Assembly: GCF_003614885.1 (NCBI RefSeq)
Contig: NZ_QZMS01000007.1
Span: 1,054,001 to 1,118,000, forward strand
Source of the DNA: Photobacterium salinisoli
Lineage (GTDB): Bacteria; Pseudomonadota; Gammaproteobacteria; Enterobacterales; Vibrionaceae
DNA length: 64,000 nucleotides
Direction: 5' to 3'
Shown here: positions 1 to 11,034 of the stretch, piece by piece
Layout: the number at the start of each line of letters is the position of its first letter
How positions within the stretch are numbered: the stretch's first letter is position 1
Program-made: the position numbers and the translations under genes
The notes under the pieces: model-generated
The model's input: only the letters and a program-made list of their open reading frames with translations
Database searches by the model: none
Told to the model about the DNA's origin: nothing

Positions 1-646
1 CGAACTTGGAAAGAACAGCCTGATAAAACGACAAACTGGGAATATAAGTATGGTGACTTAACTTTTTACCGACAGCGACAAATTCATAGCCCAGTTCCTG
101 AGAAGCTCTTTGATTCCACTCACCTTCCGCAAACACTATACGTCGCTTAAACGTCATCCCCGTATCCTGCTTTGCTCTGAATGCAGCAAGCGCCATAATT
201 TCCGTTCTGCTGGCAGCATCTGACGAGGAGGCAAAGGTCATTTTACTTGCATCTATCCCCGCAGCTTTCAATTTCAGACGGCTTACCGCTGCCCATCCGC
301 CACTGGTGATAGCAACATGCGTATCATCCCGGACTGCCATTTGCTCAAGAAACTCTCTGGCTCCTTTGCTCAGCACAAGCTCTTGAGGCATCGAGTGCAG
401 CCTGGCAGCGAGATTCTCCAGATATTTTTGCTCCACCTGACGGTGAACAATAGATCGGCTTGAAAGCGCAGGATACTGATGAAGGATCTCATCTAACATG
501 GCCGAATCCGTCACCACTCGCTCTTGATAGCGCGATTTATCCAAAGTGATGTGGAGAACGGCTTCGACGGCTTGCTGAAAACACACCATATCCATTTCTC
601 TGGCATTCACCAAAGCACCATCCACATCCACTAACAACAGATTCAT
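1..646 (-). CDS. HAD-family hydrolase, 3' end cut by the window edge
   Basis: The reading frame is open from an ATG at 644-646 to position 1 without a stop, so only the first ~215 codons are visible. The N-terminus carries the HAD nucleophile motif DVDGA (D7 and D9), and a TSGG stretch in the middle fits HAD motif II. Proteins of this superfamily are usually small phosphatases or phosphoglycolate-phosphatase-like enzymes that use the first Asp as a covalent nucleophile. The substrate cannot be told from the sequence. The C-terminal acidic motif of the family lies near or beyond the visible end, so an intact gene is likely but not proven. Confidence 0.75.
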   Translation of the reverse strand, partial: MNLLLVDVDGALVNAREMDMVCFQQAVEAVLHITLDKSRYQERVVTDSAMLDEILHQYPALSSRSIVHRQVEQKYLENLAARLHSMPQELVLSKGAREFLEQMAVRDDTHVAITSGGWAAVSRLKLKAAGIDASKMTFASSSDAASRTEIMALAAFRAKQDTGMTFKRRIVFAEGEWNQRASQELGYEFVAVGKKLSHHTYIPSLSFYQAVLSKF

Positions 647-954
647 CCCTATACCTTCATTGATTTTTATCATCGGTGATAATGACGTACAGAATGAAGA
701 TGTAAACAAAATGTTTCAATAAGCAAATTGTTAAAAATCATCATTTTTTGCGTAATCTCAAAATCTTAGCGCTAAGCACTATGTTTCAAAATCTTTATCT
801 GAACAGAAATTGATAACAAAACGCAACATACCTCAAAAACTTAACATTGTGATTTCTTAGCGAATTTGCCGATTCTTTCCCACAATTACTCAGTTCGCTG
901 AGTAAATCTGGTGAACAGCATGTGAGCATAAATGACTATAAAAGGAAAAATGTG

Positions 955-1266
955 ATGAAAACCTCAACTGACCGTCGGCGCTTTCTGCGTCTGACTATGG
1001 CAGGCATCATAGGCATCACACTGGGCGATCAGATCCTGCAGCGTAAAGCGCTGGCCAGTGAAGAACTGCCACATCTGGCAGAAGATGATGCTCAGGCAGC
1101 TGCCTTGCAATACACACATAAATCACCTCATGCAGAAAATCATTGCGGTAACTGTATGCTATTACAAGGTAATGAAGGCGATGAATGGAGACCCTGTTCA
1201 ATCTTCCCTGGTAAAGCGGTGAACGTAAATGGCTGGTGCTCTGCCTGGACGGCCAAACCTGCTTAA
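955..1266 (+). CDS. high-potential iron-sulfur protein (HiPIP), Tat-exported
   Basis: Small periplasmic electron carrier of 103 residues. A twin-arginine signal (DRRRFLRL, residues 6-13) and a hydrophobic stretch are followed by AxA-type residues near 32-35. The mature part has four cysteines in HiPIP spacing (C64, C67, C81, C95) that would hold a [4Fe-4S] cluster, and an aromatic C-terminus (GWCSAW). I chose the ATG at 955 because AAAGGAAAA lies just upstream and the Tat motif then sits at the N-terminus. A GTG at 922 would add 11 residues. HiPIPs donate electrons to oxidases or reductases in the periplasm. No partner gene is adjacent; a terminator hairpin follows at once. Confidence 0.9.
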   Translation: MKTSTDRRRFLRLTMAGIIGITLGDQILQRKALASEELPHLAEDDAQAAALQYTHKSPHAENHCGNCMLLQGNEGDEWRPCSIFPGKAVNVNGWCSAWTAKPA

Positions 1267-1275
1267 TAGACGATA

Positions 1276-1300
1276 AGCCCGTAGTCGCTGCGGGCTTTTT
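1276..1300 (+). terminator. terminator after the HiPIP gene
   Basis: GC-rich inverted repeat (AGCCCG ... CGGGCT) followed by a T-run, directly after the HiPIP stop codon. Confidence 0.85.
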
Positions 1301-1352
1301 ACCCTCAGAAAAAACGGAAACATTGCTTGCAGGTGATGAAGTTCGATAAGAA

Positions 1353-1426
1353 TGGAGGCGCGTCCCGGAGTCGAACCGAGGTACACGGATTTGCAATCCG
1401 CTGCATAGCCACTCTGCCAACGCGCC
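1353..1426 (-). tRNA. tRNA-Cys (GCA)
   Basis: The minus strand reads as a full 74-nt tRNA: acceptor stem GGCGCGT/ACGCGCC, D-arm, anticodon loop TTGCAAA with anticodon GCA, T-arm GGTTCGACTCC and an encoded 3' TCCA. It stands alone between the HiPIP gene and btuD. Confidence 0.96.
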
Positions 1427-1550
1427 TTGATGAAGCTTGTCTCAGAAGACGAAGCGCATTATCCAAATCCTGATGAGAAGTACAAGCCTTTTCTGACTGA
1501 AATCACGCAACTGATTACTTTTCCGGCCGGCAGTAACTTTCAGCGAGAAA

Positions 1551-2330
1551 TCAGCTAAAAAACAGCCCGATTCTTCCGTTATGATTCACACGCTCAACTT
1601 GAGTGGCAAACGTCTGCGCAAGTTGTTCATTCGTCATCACCTCTTCAGGTTTTCCTTTCGCAACACAGCTCCCCCCTTTCAGCAAGATAACACTGTCTGC
1701 GAATTGCAGCGTTCGGTTCAGGTCATGATTCGCCATAACGACAGCAATACCTTGTTCGGCCATAAAATGCAGTAGTCGGTATAAAGAGACTTCCTGCCCG
1801 ATATCAAGTGCTGTTGCCGGTTCATCAAGCAGTAACAGGCAACCATCCGGATTCAGTCCTGGCCAGACCTGCAAGCAGGAAGCCGCTAATCTGACCCGTT
1901 GCCACTCACCACCGGACAATTGCTGAATATGGCGATCCAGTTTGTCATCAATAGAAAGCCACCGACTGACATCCTGAATTGCCTGATTAACCTTCTCAAC
2001 GTCTGCTGCCGGAATCGCGGATACCGCTAACTGCAAATAATGATAAACACCAACGGCAAAACCCGGTTTATCCTGTTGCGACAGATAACTGCGGTACCGG
2101 GCCATATCGCGAAGATCCATCTCAGACAAGCACTGACCTGCCAGTCTCACCTTGCCTGTCCCCTGAAACAGCCCGGACAGGCACTGAATAGCAGTGCTTT
2201 TCCCGCTACCGTTAGGGCCTATCAGATGAACCACTTCACCGCGCTTTACCGAGAAGCTGACCGGCAGTAATCGCCTGGCTAGCGCTATATTCTCAGCTTG
2301 TAATACACAATCCAGATCTGAACCGACCAT
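1551..2330 (-). CDS. btuD: vitamin B12 ABC transporter ATPase BtuD
   Basis: ATPase subunit of the BtuCDF cobalamin importer on the cytoplasmic face of the inner membrane. The 259-residue protein has Walker A GPNGSGKST (38-46), the ABC signature LSGGE (138-142), Walker B LLLLDE (165-170) and a downstream switch-type His (MANHD). It starts 8 bases after the btuC stop, so the two are cotranscribed and probably translationally coupled. No btuF is next to them, and I see no cobalamin riboswitch in front of btuC. Confidence 0.93.
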   Translation of the reverse strand: MVGSDLDCVLQAENIALARRLLPVSFSVKRGEVVHLIGPNGSGKSTAIQCLSGLFQGTGKVRLAGQCLSEMDLRDMARYRSYLSQQDKPGFAVGVYHYLQLAVSAIPAADVEKVNQAIQDVSRWLSIDDKLDRHIQQLSGGEWQRVRLAASCLQVWPGLNPDGCLLLLDEPATALDIGQEVSLYRLLHFMAEQGIAVVMANHDLNRTLQFADSVILLKGGSCVAKGKPEEVMTNEQLAQTFATQVERVNHNGRIGLFFS

Positions 2331-2338
2331 TATCAGCC

Positions 2339-3331
2339 TTACTCCACTTGCGAACGCAACAGCATCCAGATAAACACAGGTGCGCCCAATGTCGTGGTCA
2401 CGACGCCCACAGGTAATTCTGCCGCAGGCAGCAGTACCCGCGCCAATACATCAGCAACCGCCAGCAGCAGCGCCCCGAAACAGGCAGAAAGCGGTAGCAG
2501 GTATCGGTTTTCCGCGCCTAAAGCCAAACGCAGCAAGTGAGGAATCACCAGGCCGATAAAGCCAATCACACCCGCCATAGCGACGGATGTTCCCACTAAC
2601 AAGGCTATAATCAATATCAATCGCCAACGCAGTGCAGCCACATCCAGACCCAACTGTCGTGCATGGGTTTCTCCCAGCATCAGGATATCCAGTTGACGGC
2701 CACGAGAGCATAGCCAGAACAATGCGGGAAGCAGAATGGTCAGCACGCTAAGCTGCTCCCAGGAAACACCGGCAACACTTCCCATCAGCCAGTACATCAG
2801 CTGTCTGAGATTCAGATCGTCGCTGAAATAAAACGCCCAGGTCACAACCGCCCCAGACAAAATACCCAGTGCAACGCCTATGAGCAGCAAACGCGCGGTA
2901 GACACCCTTCGGATACGGGCTAGTCCAACAAGCAGTAAAGTAAAGATCAGTGCACCCGCCATAGCAACCAGCATTGTCAGCCAGGGACCGGGCACTGAGG
3001 GAAGCAAAAACAGTAAGAGCACAAGCGCCAGGCTGGCCCCACCCGAAATACCCAGCACACCGGGCTCCGCCAGCGGATTTCCCAGTAATACCTGCAACAC
3101 AGCACCAGAGGCAGCCAACGCAGCCCCAATGGCCATGGCGGCCACTAACCTTGGCATTCTGAGCTGCCATAATAATTGCTTCTCCAGCTCGCCAAAAGGC
3201 TGCCAGGGTTTCAGCCAGATCTCGCCCACCGACAATGAAAACAGACCACAGCTAACAAGCAAAATTGCAACAAGCCAAAAGCTCACTTTCCATTTATGGC
3301 GACGCTGATGAAGGATACGGTCTAAGTGCAT
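2339..3331 (-). CDS. btuC: vitamin B12 ABC transporter permease BtuC
   Basis: FecCD-family permease of about 330 residues with roughly ten hydrophobic segments, forming the membrane channel of BtuCDF. The N-terminal part aligns by eye with E. coli BtuC (326 residues) when translation starts at the ATG at 3329-3331; an upstream in-frame start at 3373 would add 14 polar residues that the family lacks. Neither start has a strong Shine-Dalgarno sequence, so the choice rests on length. The hairpin at 3393-3424 separates it from astE, so btuCD must have its own promoter in the short gap. Confidence 0.92.
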   Translation of the reverse strand: MHLDRILHQRRHKWKVSFWLVAILLVSCGLFSLSVGEIWLKPWQPFGELEKQLLWQLRMPRLVAAMAIGAALAASGAVLQVLLGNPLAEPGVLGISGGASLALVLLLFLLPSVPGPWLTMLVAMAGALIFTLLLVGLARIRRVSTARLLLIGVALGILSGAVVTWAFYFSDDLNLRQLMYWLMGSVAGVSWEQLSVLTILLPALFWLCSRGRQLDILMLGETHARQLGLDVAALRWRLILIIALLVGTSVAMAGVIGFIGLVIPHLLRLALGAENRYLLPLSACFGALLLAVADVLARVLLPAAELPVGVVTTTLGAPVFIWMLLRSQVE

Positions 3332-3392
3332 GATGTCGTGTGTTTTCGTAAGTGAGATCCAAAGGGGAAACATACAGGGTCTTTGAAAAAAT

Positions 3393-3424
3393 GAAAAGCA
3401 AGCCAGTTAAATTGGCTTGCTTTC
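3393..3424 (-). terminator. terminator hairpin after astE
   Basis: Long perfect inverted repeat (GAAAGCAAGCCA ... TGGCTTGCTTTC) downstream of the astE stop and upstream of btuC. Its symmetry would let it act in either direction. Confidence 0.75.
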
Positions 3425-3487
3425 AAAAGAATTTACTCAGAGGCGGCTGATAATCTCTCTGTTTTCAGCTCCTCGGAGTAGTAGTGC

Positions 3488-4534
3488 TTAGAATTTAGCA
3501 ACGACCTGATCAGTGAGTTCAACCTCTGATTGCTTTACCAGCAAACAAGCTCTCTGCCCCAGCGCCACATTGGGATTAGGGAAAACGACAGATTCTCCCC
3601 CTTTGGCGGCCACGTATTCTTCACCGTTATCGCTGCCCAGTAACGCACCTTCTTCAAAGTAGGTAAAGTTAGCCTGATTTGCCGGAAAGGTGAAAGCGAA
3701 CTGATCCGTGTGTTTAGTAAGAGTACGAGTGACCCGGTACACACATACTTTTTTGTCACCCTGATAATCTGGCAGTGATTTTTGTGAAACGAGTGCGTGC
3801 ATCGCCTGATTAAAGGCGTCAAGTCGCTCTAAATCGTTCTCCCCCAGCCGTGCTACCTTGCCCAACTCCATCGTCAGTGCCTGCGCCCCATAGTTCTGAG
3901 CACTGTACCAGCTAAATGTCGGCGCCGCGGAACCTGAGAGCATCATTGCCTCAATCTCGCCGTGGTGCAGAAAATTGAACAACGCTAAGCCTCGCGTTTT
4001 ATGTTCACTAAAAGGGCTGACTGCAAAGGTGTAGTGCTGCGAATCACGGATGGCACTATGCAGATCCAAATGCCAGCGCTCGACATGCTCTGATGGCGAG
4101 TTCTGAAAGAAGGTATCGACTGAGCGCTGAAGGAGGTTCGCGCGAATACGGTCAACATTCGTCTCATCATTGATACTGCCAAAAAGGCGGTTCATGTTTT
4201 CATCAATAAAGCGGGTATGGGCATTAATGGCTTCAGGGTGACCAATGATCAGCAGCAGACGATGTTCAGGCATTAAATCGCCAAGCAGGATTTTTTTCAC
4301 TAACTGCTGTAGCAGTTCGATCGGACCGGTTTCATCACCGTGCACCCCAGATGAAATGACGATGTCTTTACTGGCAGCGGATAAGCCAGGTGGAATAACG
4401 GTTAAAACACCTCGCGCCGTCAACTGACATACTACGCCATTTTCTAACTGCCATTCTCCCGCCTCAAACGGCAAAGATAAATCCAGGGTCGCAGAAAGAA
4501 ATTCCCCGTTTTGCACTGCCTTTAACAAAGCCAT
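3488..4534 (-). CDS. astE: succinylglutamate desuccinylase
   Basis: Zinc hydrolase that performs the last step of the arginine succinyltransferase pathway, cleaving succinylglutamate to succinate and glutamate. The 348-residue protein shows the metal-site motif HGDE (H65, E68) and a third ligand H159 in the DLHS motif, plus the family NRLFG motif. The ATG at 4532-4534 is chosen because AGGAGG lies just upstream; a longer frame to 4603 exists but has no such site. The other ast genes are not in this window, so astE stands alone here. Confidence 0.93.
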   Translation of the reverse strand: MALLKAVQNGEFLSATLDLSLPFEAGEWQLENGVVCQLTARGVLTVIPPGLSAASKDIVISSGVHGDETGPIELLQQLVKKILLGDLMPEHRLLLIIGHPEAINAHTRFIDENMNRLFGSINDETNVDRIRANLLQRSVDTFFQNSPSEHVERWHLDLHSAIRDSQHYTFAVSPFSEHKTRGLALFNFLHHGEIEAMMLSGSAAPTFSWYSAQNYGAQALTMELGKVARLGENDLERLDAFNQAMHALVSQKSLPDYQGDKKVCVYRVTRTLTKHTDQFAFTFPANQANFTYFEEGALLGSDNGEEYVAAKGGESVVFPNPNVALGQRACLLVKQSEVELTDQVVAKF

Positions 4535-4651
4535 TATACCTCCTCGTCCTTGTAACAGGCATGTTCTTACAGGCGATTTCATGATTGCACGAATAACAAC
4601 CAATAAAGAACACTAAAAGATGAAAGAAAATCAGTGAAATAAACTGTTTTT

Positions 4652-4679
4652 ACTATACATCTTGGCTACATAGTTTCAA
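4652..4679 (-). promoter_or_regulatory. candidate sigma-70 promoter for astE
   Basis: On the minus strand: TTGAAA, a 16-base spacer and TATAGT, about 120 bases upstream of the astE start. Seen by eye only. Confidence 0.5.
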
Positions 4680-4741
4680 CACTATATTGACGACAGCAGG
4701 CAAGAATGAGACCAAGGTATACTCTTTTTAATACTGATAAA

Positions 4742-4780
4742 GAAAAACCCAAGTAAACAATTCGCTTACTTGGGTTTCTT
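4742..4780 (-). terminator. terminator after ihfA
   Basis: Inverted repeat AACCCAAGTAA ... TTACTTGGGTT followed on the minus strand by a T-rich run, 16 bases past the ihfA stop. Confidence 0.85.
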
Positions 4781-4795
4781 GTAGGCTCAAACCAC

Positions 4796-5092
4796 TTATT
4801 TTTCGATTTTGATATTCTCAACGCGTGCTTTAAGCTTCTGACCAGGGCGAAAGGTCACCACTCGCCGTGCCGAGATTGGAATATCTTCACCGGTTTTAGG
4901 ATTTCGTCCAGGTCGCTCGTTTTTGTCGCGCAGATCAAAATTACCAAAACCTGATAACTTAACCTGTTCGCCACACTCGAGTGCCTTTCTGATCTCCTCG
5001 AAGAAGACTTCCACCGTATCCTTGGCGTCCCGTTTGCTTAGTCCGACATTCTCAAACAGGTTCTCAGCCAATTCGGCTTTTGTGAGCGCCAT
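4796..5092 (-). CDS. ihfA: integration host factor subunit alpha
   Basis: 98-residue DNA-bending protein of the HU/IHF family; the heterodimer with IhfB shapes promoters, recombination sites and phage att complexes. The beta-arm signature [10 protein letters not shown] followed by ISARRV and FRPGQKLK is intact. The ATG at 5090-5092 is preceded by GGGAG; an in-frame start at 5107 would add five non-conserved residues. In enterics ihfA follows pheT closely, but here a 439-base gap with a strong pheT terminator separates them, so it should have its own promoter. Confidence 0.95.
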   Translation of the reverse strand: MALTKAELAENLFENVGLSKRDAKDTVEVFFEEIRKALECGEQVKLSGFGNFDLRDKNERPGRNPKTGEDIPISARRVVTFRPGQKLKARVENIKIEK

Positions 5093-5474
5093 AGATAACT
5101 CCCTCAAGACTATGTTGAACGAATAGTAAACATATCACTTATGCTTACTGCGAATACTTCATGTGTAGCCAGGCTGCCCACCTATGCACTAAAATGCATT
5201 ATAGCCTTCACAACAGTGGCTGACCTTAACTAGAGACAAGTTTATGCCAACTAGCTGATTTCCGCCAACTTTTTTAGGTAAACTTACCGTAAAATGATTG
5301 AATCTTATATTCCGGAAAAGCATGAACGCATGCACCTTGTTGTGCTTACGCTTATTAATCGGCAACAATAAAAACCAAAATTAAAGTCAGTTGCAGTCAA
5401 TAAAACCACAAAAATGAATCGTACAGATAATTTTTGCTATTTATCAAAATCTTAGCTTTAACTGAAAAAAAATC
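5093..5474. other. ihfA upstream region without a gene
   Basis: About 380 bases between ihfA and the pheT terminator with no plausible coding sequence. On the minus strand a TATAAT hexamer at 5198-5203 could be the -10 box of an ihfA promoter, with a poor -35 match. I see nothing else. Confidence 0.5.
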
Positions 5475-5504
5475 AAAAAAAAACAGCCTTATCGGCTGCT
5501 TTTT
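5475..5504 (-). terminator. terminator after pheT
   Basis: On the minus strand, AGCAGCC-GATAA-GGCTGT is followed by nine T residues, 27 bases after the pheT stop. This is a strong intrinsic terminator that uncouples ihfA from pheST. Confidence 0.9.
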
Positions 5505-5531
5505 CATCAATTGTCAAATAATAACAGTGAG

Positions 5532-7919
5532 TTAATCGCGAAGCGCTGCACCAAACTGATCGCCAAGAACCGCAACAATCGACTCGACAGCACCATTGAT
5601 ATCAGCTTCTTCCAACGTTCGGTCAGCAGACTGAAGGTACAAAGCAATCGCCAGACTCTTCTGGCCGTCCTCAACACCTTTACCGCGGTAAACATCGAAC
5701 AGGTTTACATCAGTAAGCAGTTCACCACCATGTGCCAGACAGACCTTTAACACATCACCAGCAGCAACATCTTCAGCAACCACTACAGCGATGTCACGAC
5801 GGTTCGCAGGAAACTTAGACACAGGATTAGCCTGAGGAATCGTACGACTTGCAACAGCATTCCACTCAACTTCAAACACAATAGTACGTCCGTTAAGGTC
5901 GAACTTGCGCTCCAGCTCAGGATGAACTGTACCGATAAAGCCAACTTCCTTACCGTCTACAACGATAGCCGCTGACTGTCCCGGATGCAGTGCCGGGTGT
6001 TTAGCTGGCGTAAATGTAAACTCAGCATCTTTGGCAGTCAGTTCCAGAGCCGCTTCCAAATCACCTTTCAGATCGAAGAAATCAACGGTGTTTGTCGCGA
6101 TATCCCAATGCTCTTCACTGCGTGCACCGGCAATCACACCCGCCAGCATGGTTTCCTGACGGATACCATTTTCAGCTGATGCGTCAGGAACAAAACGCAT
6201 GCCAGATTCGAACAGACGCACACGAGGCTGCTGACGCTTCTGGTTGAAGGCAACCGTGTTCAGCAGGCCCGGCCACAGGCTCAGACGCATTGCTGACATT
6301 TCAGCAGAAATCGGGTGCGGCAGAATGATCGCGTCCACATCCGGTACGATCAACTTCTGCTGCTCTGGCTCAACAAAGCTATAAGTAATCGCTTCGTGGT
6401 AACCACGGTCAACAAGCAGATCGCGAACACGTTTCAGTGGCAGGTTTGCTTCCTGGTGCAGATTCATGCTCAACGCAGCAACAGGCGACTGAGCCGGGAT
6501 ATTATTGTATCCGTAGATACGACCCACTTCCTCAACCAGATCTTCTTCAATGGCCAGATCAAAACGCCAGCTTGGTGCAACTGCACGCCAGCCGGTATCA
6601 GTAGGTTCGACCATACAGCCAAGACGGCTCAGAATTTCTACGACGTCTTCATCAGAGACAAAGTGACCCAGCAGGCTGTCTAACTTACTGCGGCGCAGTA
6701 CGATGCTGTTTTGCTGAGGCAGATGCTGTTCAGATTCAGCTTCTACGATAGGCGCAACGTCGCCACCGCAAATCTCAACCAGTAAAGCCGTTGCACGCTC
6801 CATGGCTTTGGTTTGCAGACCGGCGTCAACACCACGTTCAAAGCGATGAGACGAATCAGTATGCAGACCGTAACTACGTGCACGGCCACGAATAGCATCC
6901 GGCGTGAAAAACGCACACTCCAGAAGCACATCTTTGGTGTTTTCGCTTACACCTGAGTGCTCACCGCCAAAGATTCCCGCCATTGCCAACGCTTTTGACT
7001 GATCAGCAATCACTAGCGTGTCGCTGTTCAGTTCCGCTTCAGTGCCGTCCAGCAGGGTCAGTTTCTCGCCCTGATCTGCCATACGCACAACAATGCCGCC
7101 CTCGATCTGGTTCAGATCGAACGCATGCATCGGCTGTCCCAGTTCCAGCATCACATAGTTGGTAATATCAACAATTGGGTCAATAGAGCGAACACCGCAA
7201 CGACGCAGTTTTTCCTGCAGCCACAACGGAGATTCCGCTTTTACATTCACATTGCGAACAATACGTCCCTGATAGCGCGGACACGCTGCCGGCGCTTTCA
7301 CTTCGATGGAAACTTGATCGTCAATGGCCGGAGCAACAGCATCAAAGGATGGCGAAGTCACTTCAGCGCGGTTTAATACGCCAACTTCACGCGCCAGACC
7401 AGCAATGCTCAAACAATCAGCGCGATTCGGTGTCAGATCCACATCAATAATGACATCGTTCAGACTCAGGAATTCGCGGAAATCTGTACCAATCACAGCA
7501 TTTTCCGGCAGTTCCATGATGCCATCTGAATCAACATCAATGCCTAACTCAGTAAATGAACACAGCATGCCATGGGAAGGCTGGCCACGTAGTTTGGCTT
7601 TTTTAATTTTAAAGTCGCCAGGTAAAACAGCGCCCACTGTTGCCACAGCAACTTTCAGACCCTGACGGCAATTAGGCGCACCGCAGACGATGTCCAGCAG
7701 TTCTTCTTCACCTACATCAACTTTAGTCACACGCAGTTTGTCGGCATCAGGGTGCTGACCGCATTCGACAACCTGACCGACTTTAACGCCAGTAAAACTG
7801 CCTGCAACAGGTTCAATACCGTCAACTTCCAGGCCCGCCATAGTGATCTGGTGAGCTAGTTCTTCGCTGTTGTTAGCAGGATTGACCCACTCGCGTAGCC
7901 AAGATTCAGAGAATTTCAT
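5532..7919 (-). CDS. pheT: phenylalanine-tRNA ligase beta subunit
   Basis: 795 residues, the same length as E. coli PheT. It has the N-terminal tRNA-binding domain ([10 protein letters not shown] start, CGAPNCRQG region), the B3/B4 editing core, B5 and the C-terminal FDX-ACB anticodon-binding domain. Together with PheS it forms the alpha2beta2 synthetase that charges tRNA-Phe and edits Tyr-tRNA-Phe. The start lies 20 bases after the pheS stop. Confidence 0.97.
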   Translation of the reverse strand: MKFSESWLREWVNPANNSEELAHQITMAGLEVDGIEPVAGSFTGVKVGQVVECGQHPDADKLRVTKVDVGEEELLDIVCGAPNCRQGLKVAVATVGAVLPGDFKIKKAKLRGQPSHGMLCSFTELGIDVDSDGIMELPENAVIGTDFREFLSLNDVIIDVDLTPNRADCLSIAGLAREVGVLNRAEVTSPSFDAVAPAIDDQVSIEVKAPAACPRYQGRIVRNVNVKAESPLWLQEKLRRCGVRSIDPIVDITNYVMLELGQPMHAFDLNQIEGGIVVRMADQGEKLTLLDGTEAELNSDTLVIADQSKALAMAGIFGGEHSGVSENTKDVLLECAFFTPDAIRGRARSYGLHTDSSHRFERGVDAGLQTKAMERATALLVEICGGDVAPIVEAESEQHLPQQNSIVLRRSKLDSLLGHFVSDEDVVEILSRLGCMVEPTDTGWRAVAPSWRFDLAIEEDLVEEVGRIYGYNNIPAQSPVAALSMNLHQEANLPLKRVRDLLVDRGYHEAITYSFVEPEQQKLIVPDVDAIILPHPISAEMSAMRLSLWPGLLNTVAFNQKRQQPRVRLFESGMRFVPDASAENGIRQETMLAGVIAGARSEEHWDIATNTVDFFDLKGDLEAALELTAKDAEFTFTPAKHPALHPGQSAAIVVDGKEVGFIGTVHPELERKFDLNGRTIVFEVEWNAVASRTIPQANPVSKFPANRRDIAVVVAEDVAAGDVLKVCLAHGGELLTDVNLFDVYRGKGVEDGQKSLAIALYLQSADRTLEEADINGAVESIVAVLGDQFGAALRD

Positions 7920-7939
7920 AATTTGCTAGCCCCTAATGC

Positions 7940-9086
<1,147 letters not shown>

Positions 9087-9326
9087 TTCTGCACCTTTCG
9101 GGGAACCAGAAAGCTTAGGTTCACGCGGTTAGCAACGAAATACTGCCATGACATCCATTAGCGTAACGACAGTCACTTTAAGGTGTGCAACACACATTTT
9201 TTCGTACTTAAGTTGCCATATCACTCTGAAAATCACTTTTCTCCTCTTTCTCTGATCCGCAACTTCACTATATCTCCATAAAATTATGTTTTTACTCAAT
9301 ATATTTTCTTTACACTTAAGGGACCC

Positions 9327-10260
9327 ATGATGAAAAAACGTACACCTGCCATAGCACCCTTATTGATAGCGAGTTCATTTGCTGTCGCGGACACAAGCTT
9401 TTACCCTGCAGCCCAGTCCAGCCCGCTTGAAACATCTGAAACACCCATGTTTATTGCTTTAGGGTTTGATGACAATGTTGAGGCTGATGGATTGAACTGG
9501 GTTAGTGAACTGCTCAATCACCGTAGCAACCCAAATGGGCTTGATGCGTTTGCCTCAACCACACTGACGGCCAGTTTTTTCATGCACTGCCAGCCTGCCC
9601 GAAACCAGCCTGAGATCATCAATCTATGGCGAAAACTAAACAATGACGGTCATGATATCGCCAACCACACAGAAACCCATCCGGACGATAAGGTAAACTA
9701 CAACCCTTTCGAGCTCTGGATGACGCCTGAGCAGTGGCAACAGGAGATTGCTCTACTATGATCCGGCAGCACGAAAGGCTGACAACTTCGACTGGAAGCT
9801 CTATACCACGCCTGATTGGGGTTGGTACGGCCTGAACACTGCCGATGTGCTCACCTTGTATAAATATAATCTCGACCTGCACTTATCCGGCAATCGCGCG
9901 CCTTTGGTACTGGGTCTGCACTCTGCTTTTTACGGCAAGATAAATGGTGAAGAACATAGCGGGATGCCTGAAACTAGCGTCGCAGACAGGCAAACAGTGC
10001 TGAAGCAATTCATTGAATACGCGTTGTCGAAACAGCAGGTGCGTTTTGTATCGCATTGTCAGCTTGTTGAATGGATGGAAAACCCTTTGCCAGTGTTGAG
10101 CTGTGAACAAGCTAACTGGTCAGCGCACACAACATACCGTTCTGGGGATATTGTCCGGTTTAACGGGCAGTACTGGAAAGCTAAATGGTGGACTGCACAA
10201 GAGATCCCCGGCCACACACCCGACAACCCCTGGCAGGCACAAACTGGCTGTAACGGTTAA
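9327..10260 (+). pseudogene. broken chitin-oligosaccharide deacetylase-type gene
   Basis: Two frames of one former gene. The first (9327-9761) has a signal-peptide-like N-terminus, the metal-site GFDDN (D48, D49) and HTETH (114-118) of carbohydrate esterase family 4. The second (in frame from about 9748 to 10260) has the later LGLHS motif and a C-terminal CBM5/12-like chitin-binding segment with several Trp. The middle of the catalytic domain, where the family has its Arg and Asp/Trp motifs, is missing (roughly 100 codons), and the reading frame changes at the join. This looks like an internal deletion. It lies between rplT and pheS on the opposite strand, so it is probably an insertion into the conserved rplT-pheST block. 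Confidence 0.8.
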
Positions 10261-10304
10261 CGGACTCAGTGCTAGTGTGAAGACTTGTGTATATTGAAAC
10301 CAAA

Positions 10305-10330
10305 AAAAGGAGAGCCTAGGCTCTCCTTAT
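10305..10330 (-). terminator. terminator after rplT
   Basis: Perfect palindrome AAGGAGAGCC/GGCTCTCCTT with T-runs on the minus strand; it can also serve the convergent pseudogene. Confidence 0.8.
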
Positions 10331-10350
10331 TTCATCAAACTGAACTGAAA

Positions 10351-10704
10351 TTACAGTGCAGCTTTCGCTTTTTCAACCAGAACGGTGAAAGTCGCTTTGT
10401 CGAAAACAGCGATATCAGCCAGGATCTTACGATCGATTTCGATAGATGCTTTCTTCAGACCATTGATGAAGGTGCTGTAGGTCATGTCGTTTTGACGTGC
10501 CGCTGCATTGATACGTGCAATCCACAGTTGACGGAAAGTACGTTTCTTGTTGCGACGGTCACGGTAAGCGTATTGACCGGCTTTAGTAACTGCTTGGAAA
10601 GCTACACGATATACACGTGAACGTGCACCATAGTAGCCTTTAGCTTGTTTAAGAACTTTTTTGTGACGTGCACGCGCTTGTACACCACGTTTTACGCGAG
10701 GCAT
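10351..10704 (-). CDS. rplT: 50S ribosomal protein L20
   Basis: 117 residues, typical basic N-terminal extension ([19 protein letters not shown]) and conserved globular part. L20 binds 23S rRNA early in assembly and, in E. coli, represses its own operon at the rpmI leader. It lies 40 bases downstream of rpmI in the thrS-infC-rpmI-rplT operon. Confidence 0.98.
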   Translation of the reverse strand: MPRVKRGVQARARHKKVLKQAKGYYGARSRVYRVAFQAVTKAGQYAYRDRRNKKRTFRQLWIARINAAARQNDMTYSTFINGLKKASIEIDRKILADIAVFDKATFTVLVEKAKAAL

Positions 10705-10744
10705 AGGAAACTCCTAACTAAATAAATACGAAAACTAAAAACGA

Positions 10745-10939
10745 TTAAGCGAACGGAAGCATACGTGCTACTGCTGCTACTTCACATGCAGGAAGCAGAG
10801 AGTTTGGACGTAGCTGACGCTTGTTCTTAGTAGTACGCTTAGTCAGAATGTGACGCTTGGTCGCACGCTTGTACTTAAAACCACCAGCAGTTTTCTTGAA
10901 ACGCTTAGCAGCACCTTTGTTGGATTTCATCTTAGGCAT
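10745..10939 (-). CDS. rpmI: 50S ribosomal protein L35
   Basis: 64-residue basic protein starting [14 protein letters not shown], the standard L35 N-terminus. The ATG at 10937-10939 has GGAG upstream; the frame extends five codons further without reason. It is preceded by the infC-rpmI hairpin. Confidence 0.98.
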   Translation of the reverse strand: MPKMKSNKGAAKRFKKTAGGFKYKRATKRHILTKRTTKNKRQLRPNSLLPACEVAAVARMLPFA

Positions 10940-10987
10940 GATGAGACTCCGCATTGTTGATAGTTAATAACATAGTAATCAGGCGAA

Positions 10988-11017
10988 CAAAAAGCGCTGC
11001 ACTGAGCAGCGCTTTTG
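10988..11017 (-). promoter_or_regulatory. hairpin with T-run between infC and rpmI
   Basis: On the minus strand, AAAAGCGCTGC-TCAGT-GCAGCGCTTTTT, a strong stem followed by T residues, sits in the 95-base infC-rpmI gap. It looks like an intrinsic terminator or attenuator. In E. coli this gap carries the L20-controlled leader, so a role in setting the rpmI-rplT level is plausible. Confidence 0.65.
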
Positions 11018-11034
11018 CTACTTGAAGGCCTGAA

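Noticed and set aside
1016..1420. 134-codon minus-strand frame over the HiPIP gene and tRNA-Cys
   Set aside because: Runs through a tRNA gene and opposite a gene with four conserved cysteines.
3332..3490. Cobalamin riboswitch in front of btuC
   Set aside because: The gap is short and lacks the B12-box pattern; it mostly holds the astE terminator.
9748..10260. Independent gene for the second half of the deacetylase
   Set aside because: Starts with TTG inside the first half, has no ribosome site, and carries only the late motifs of the same family; better explained as part of a broken gene.
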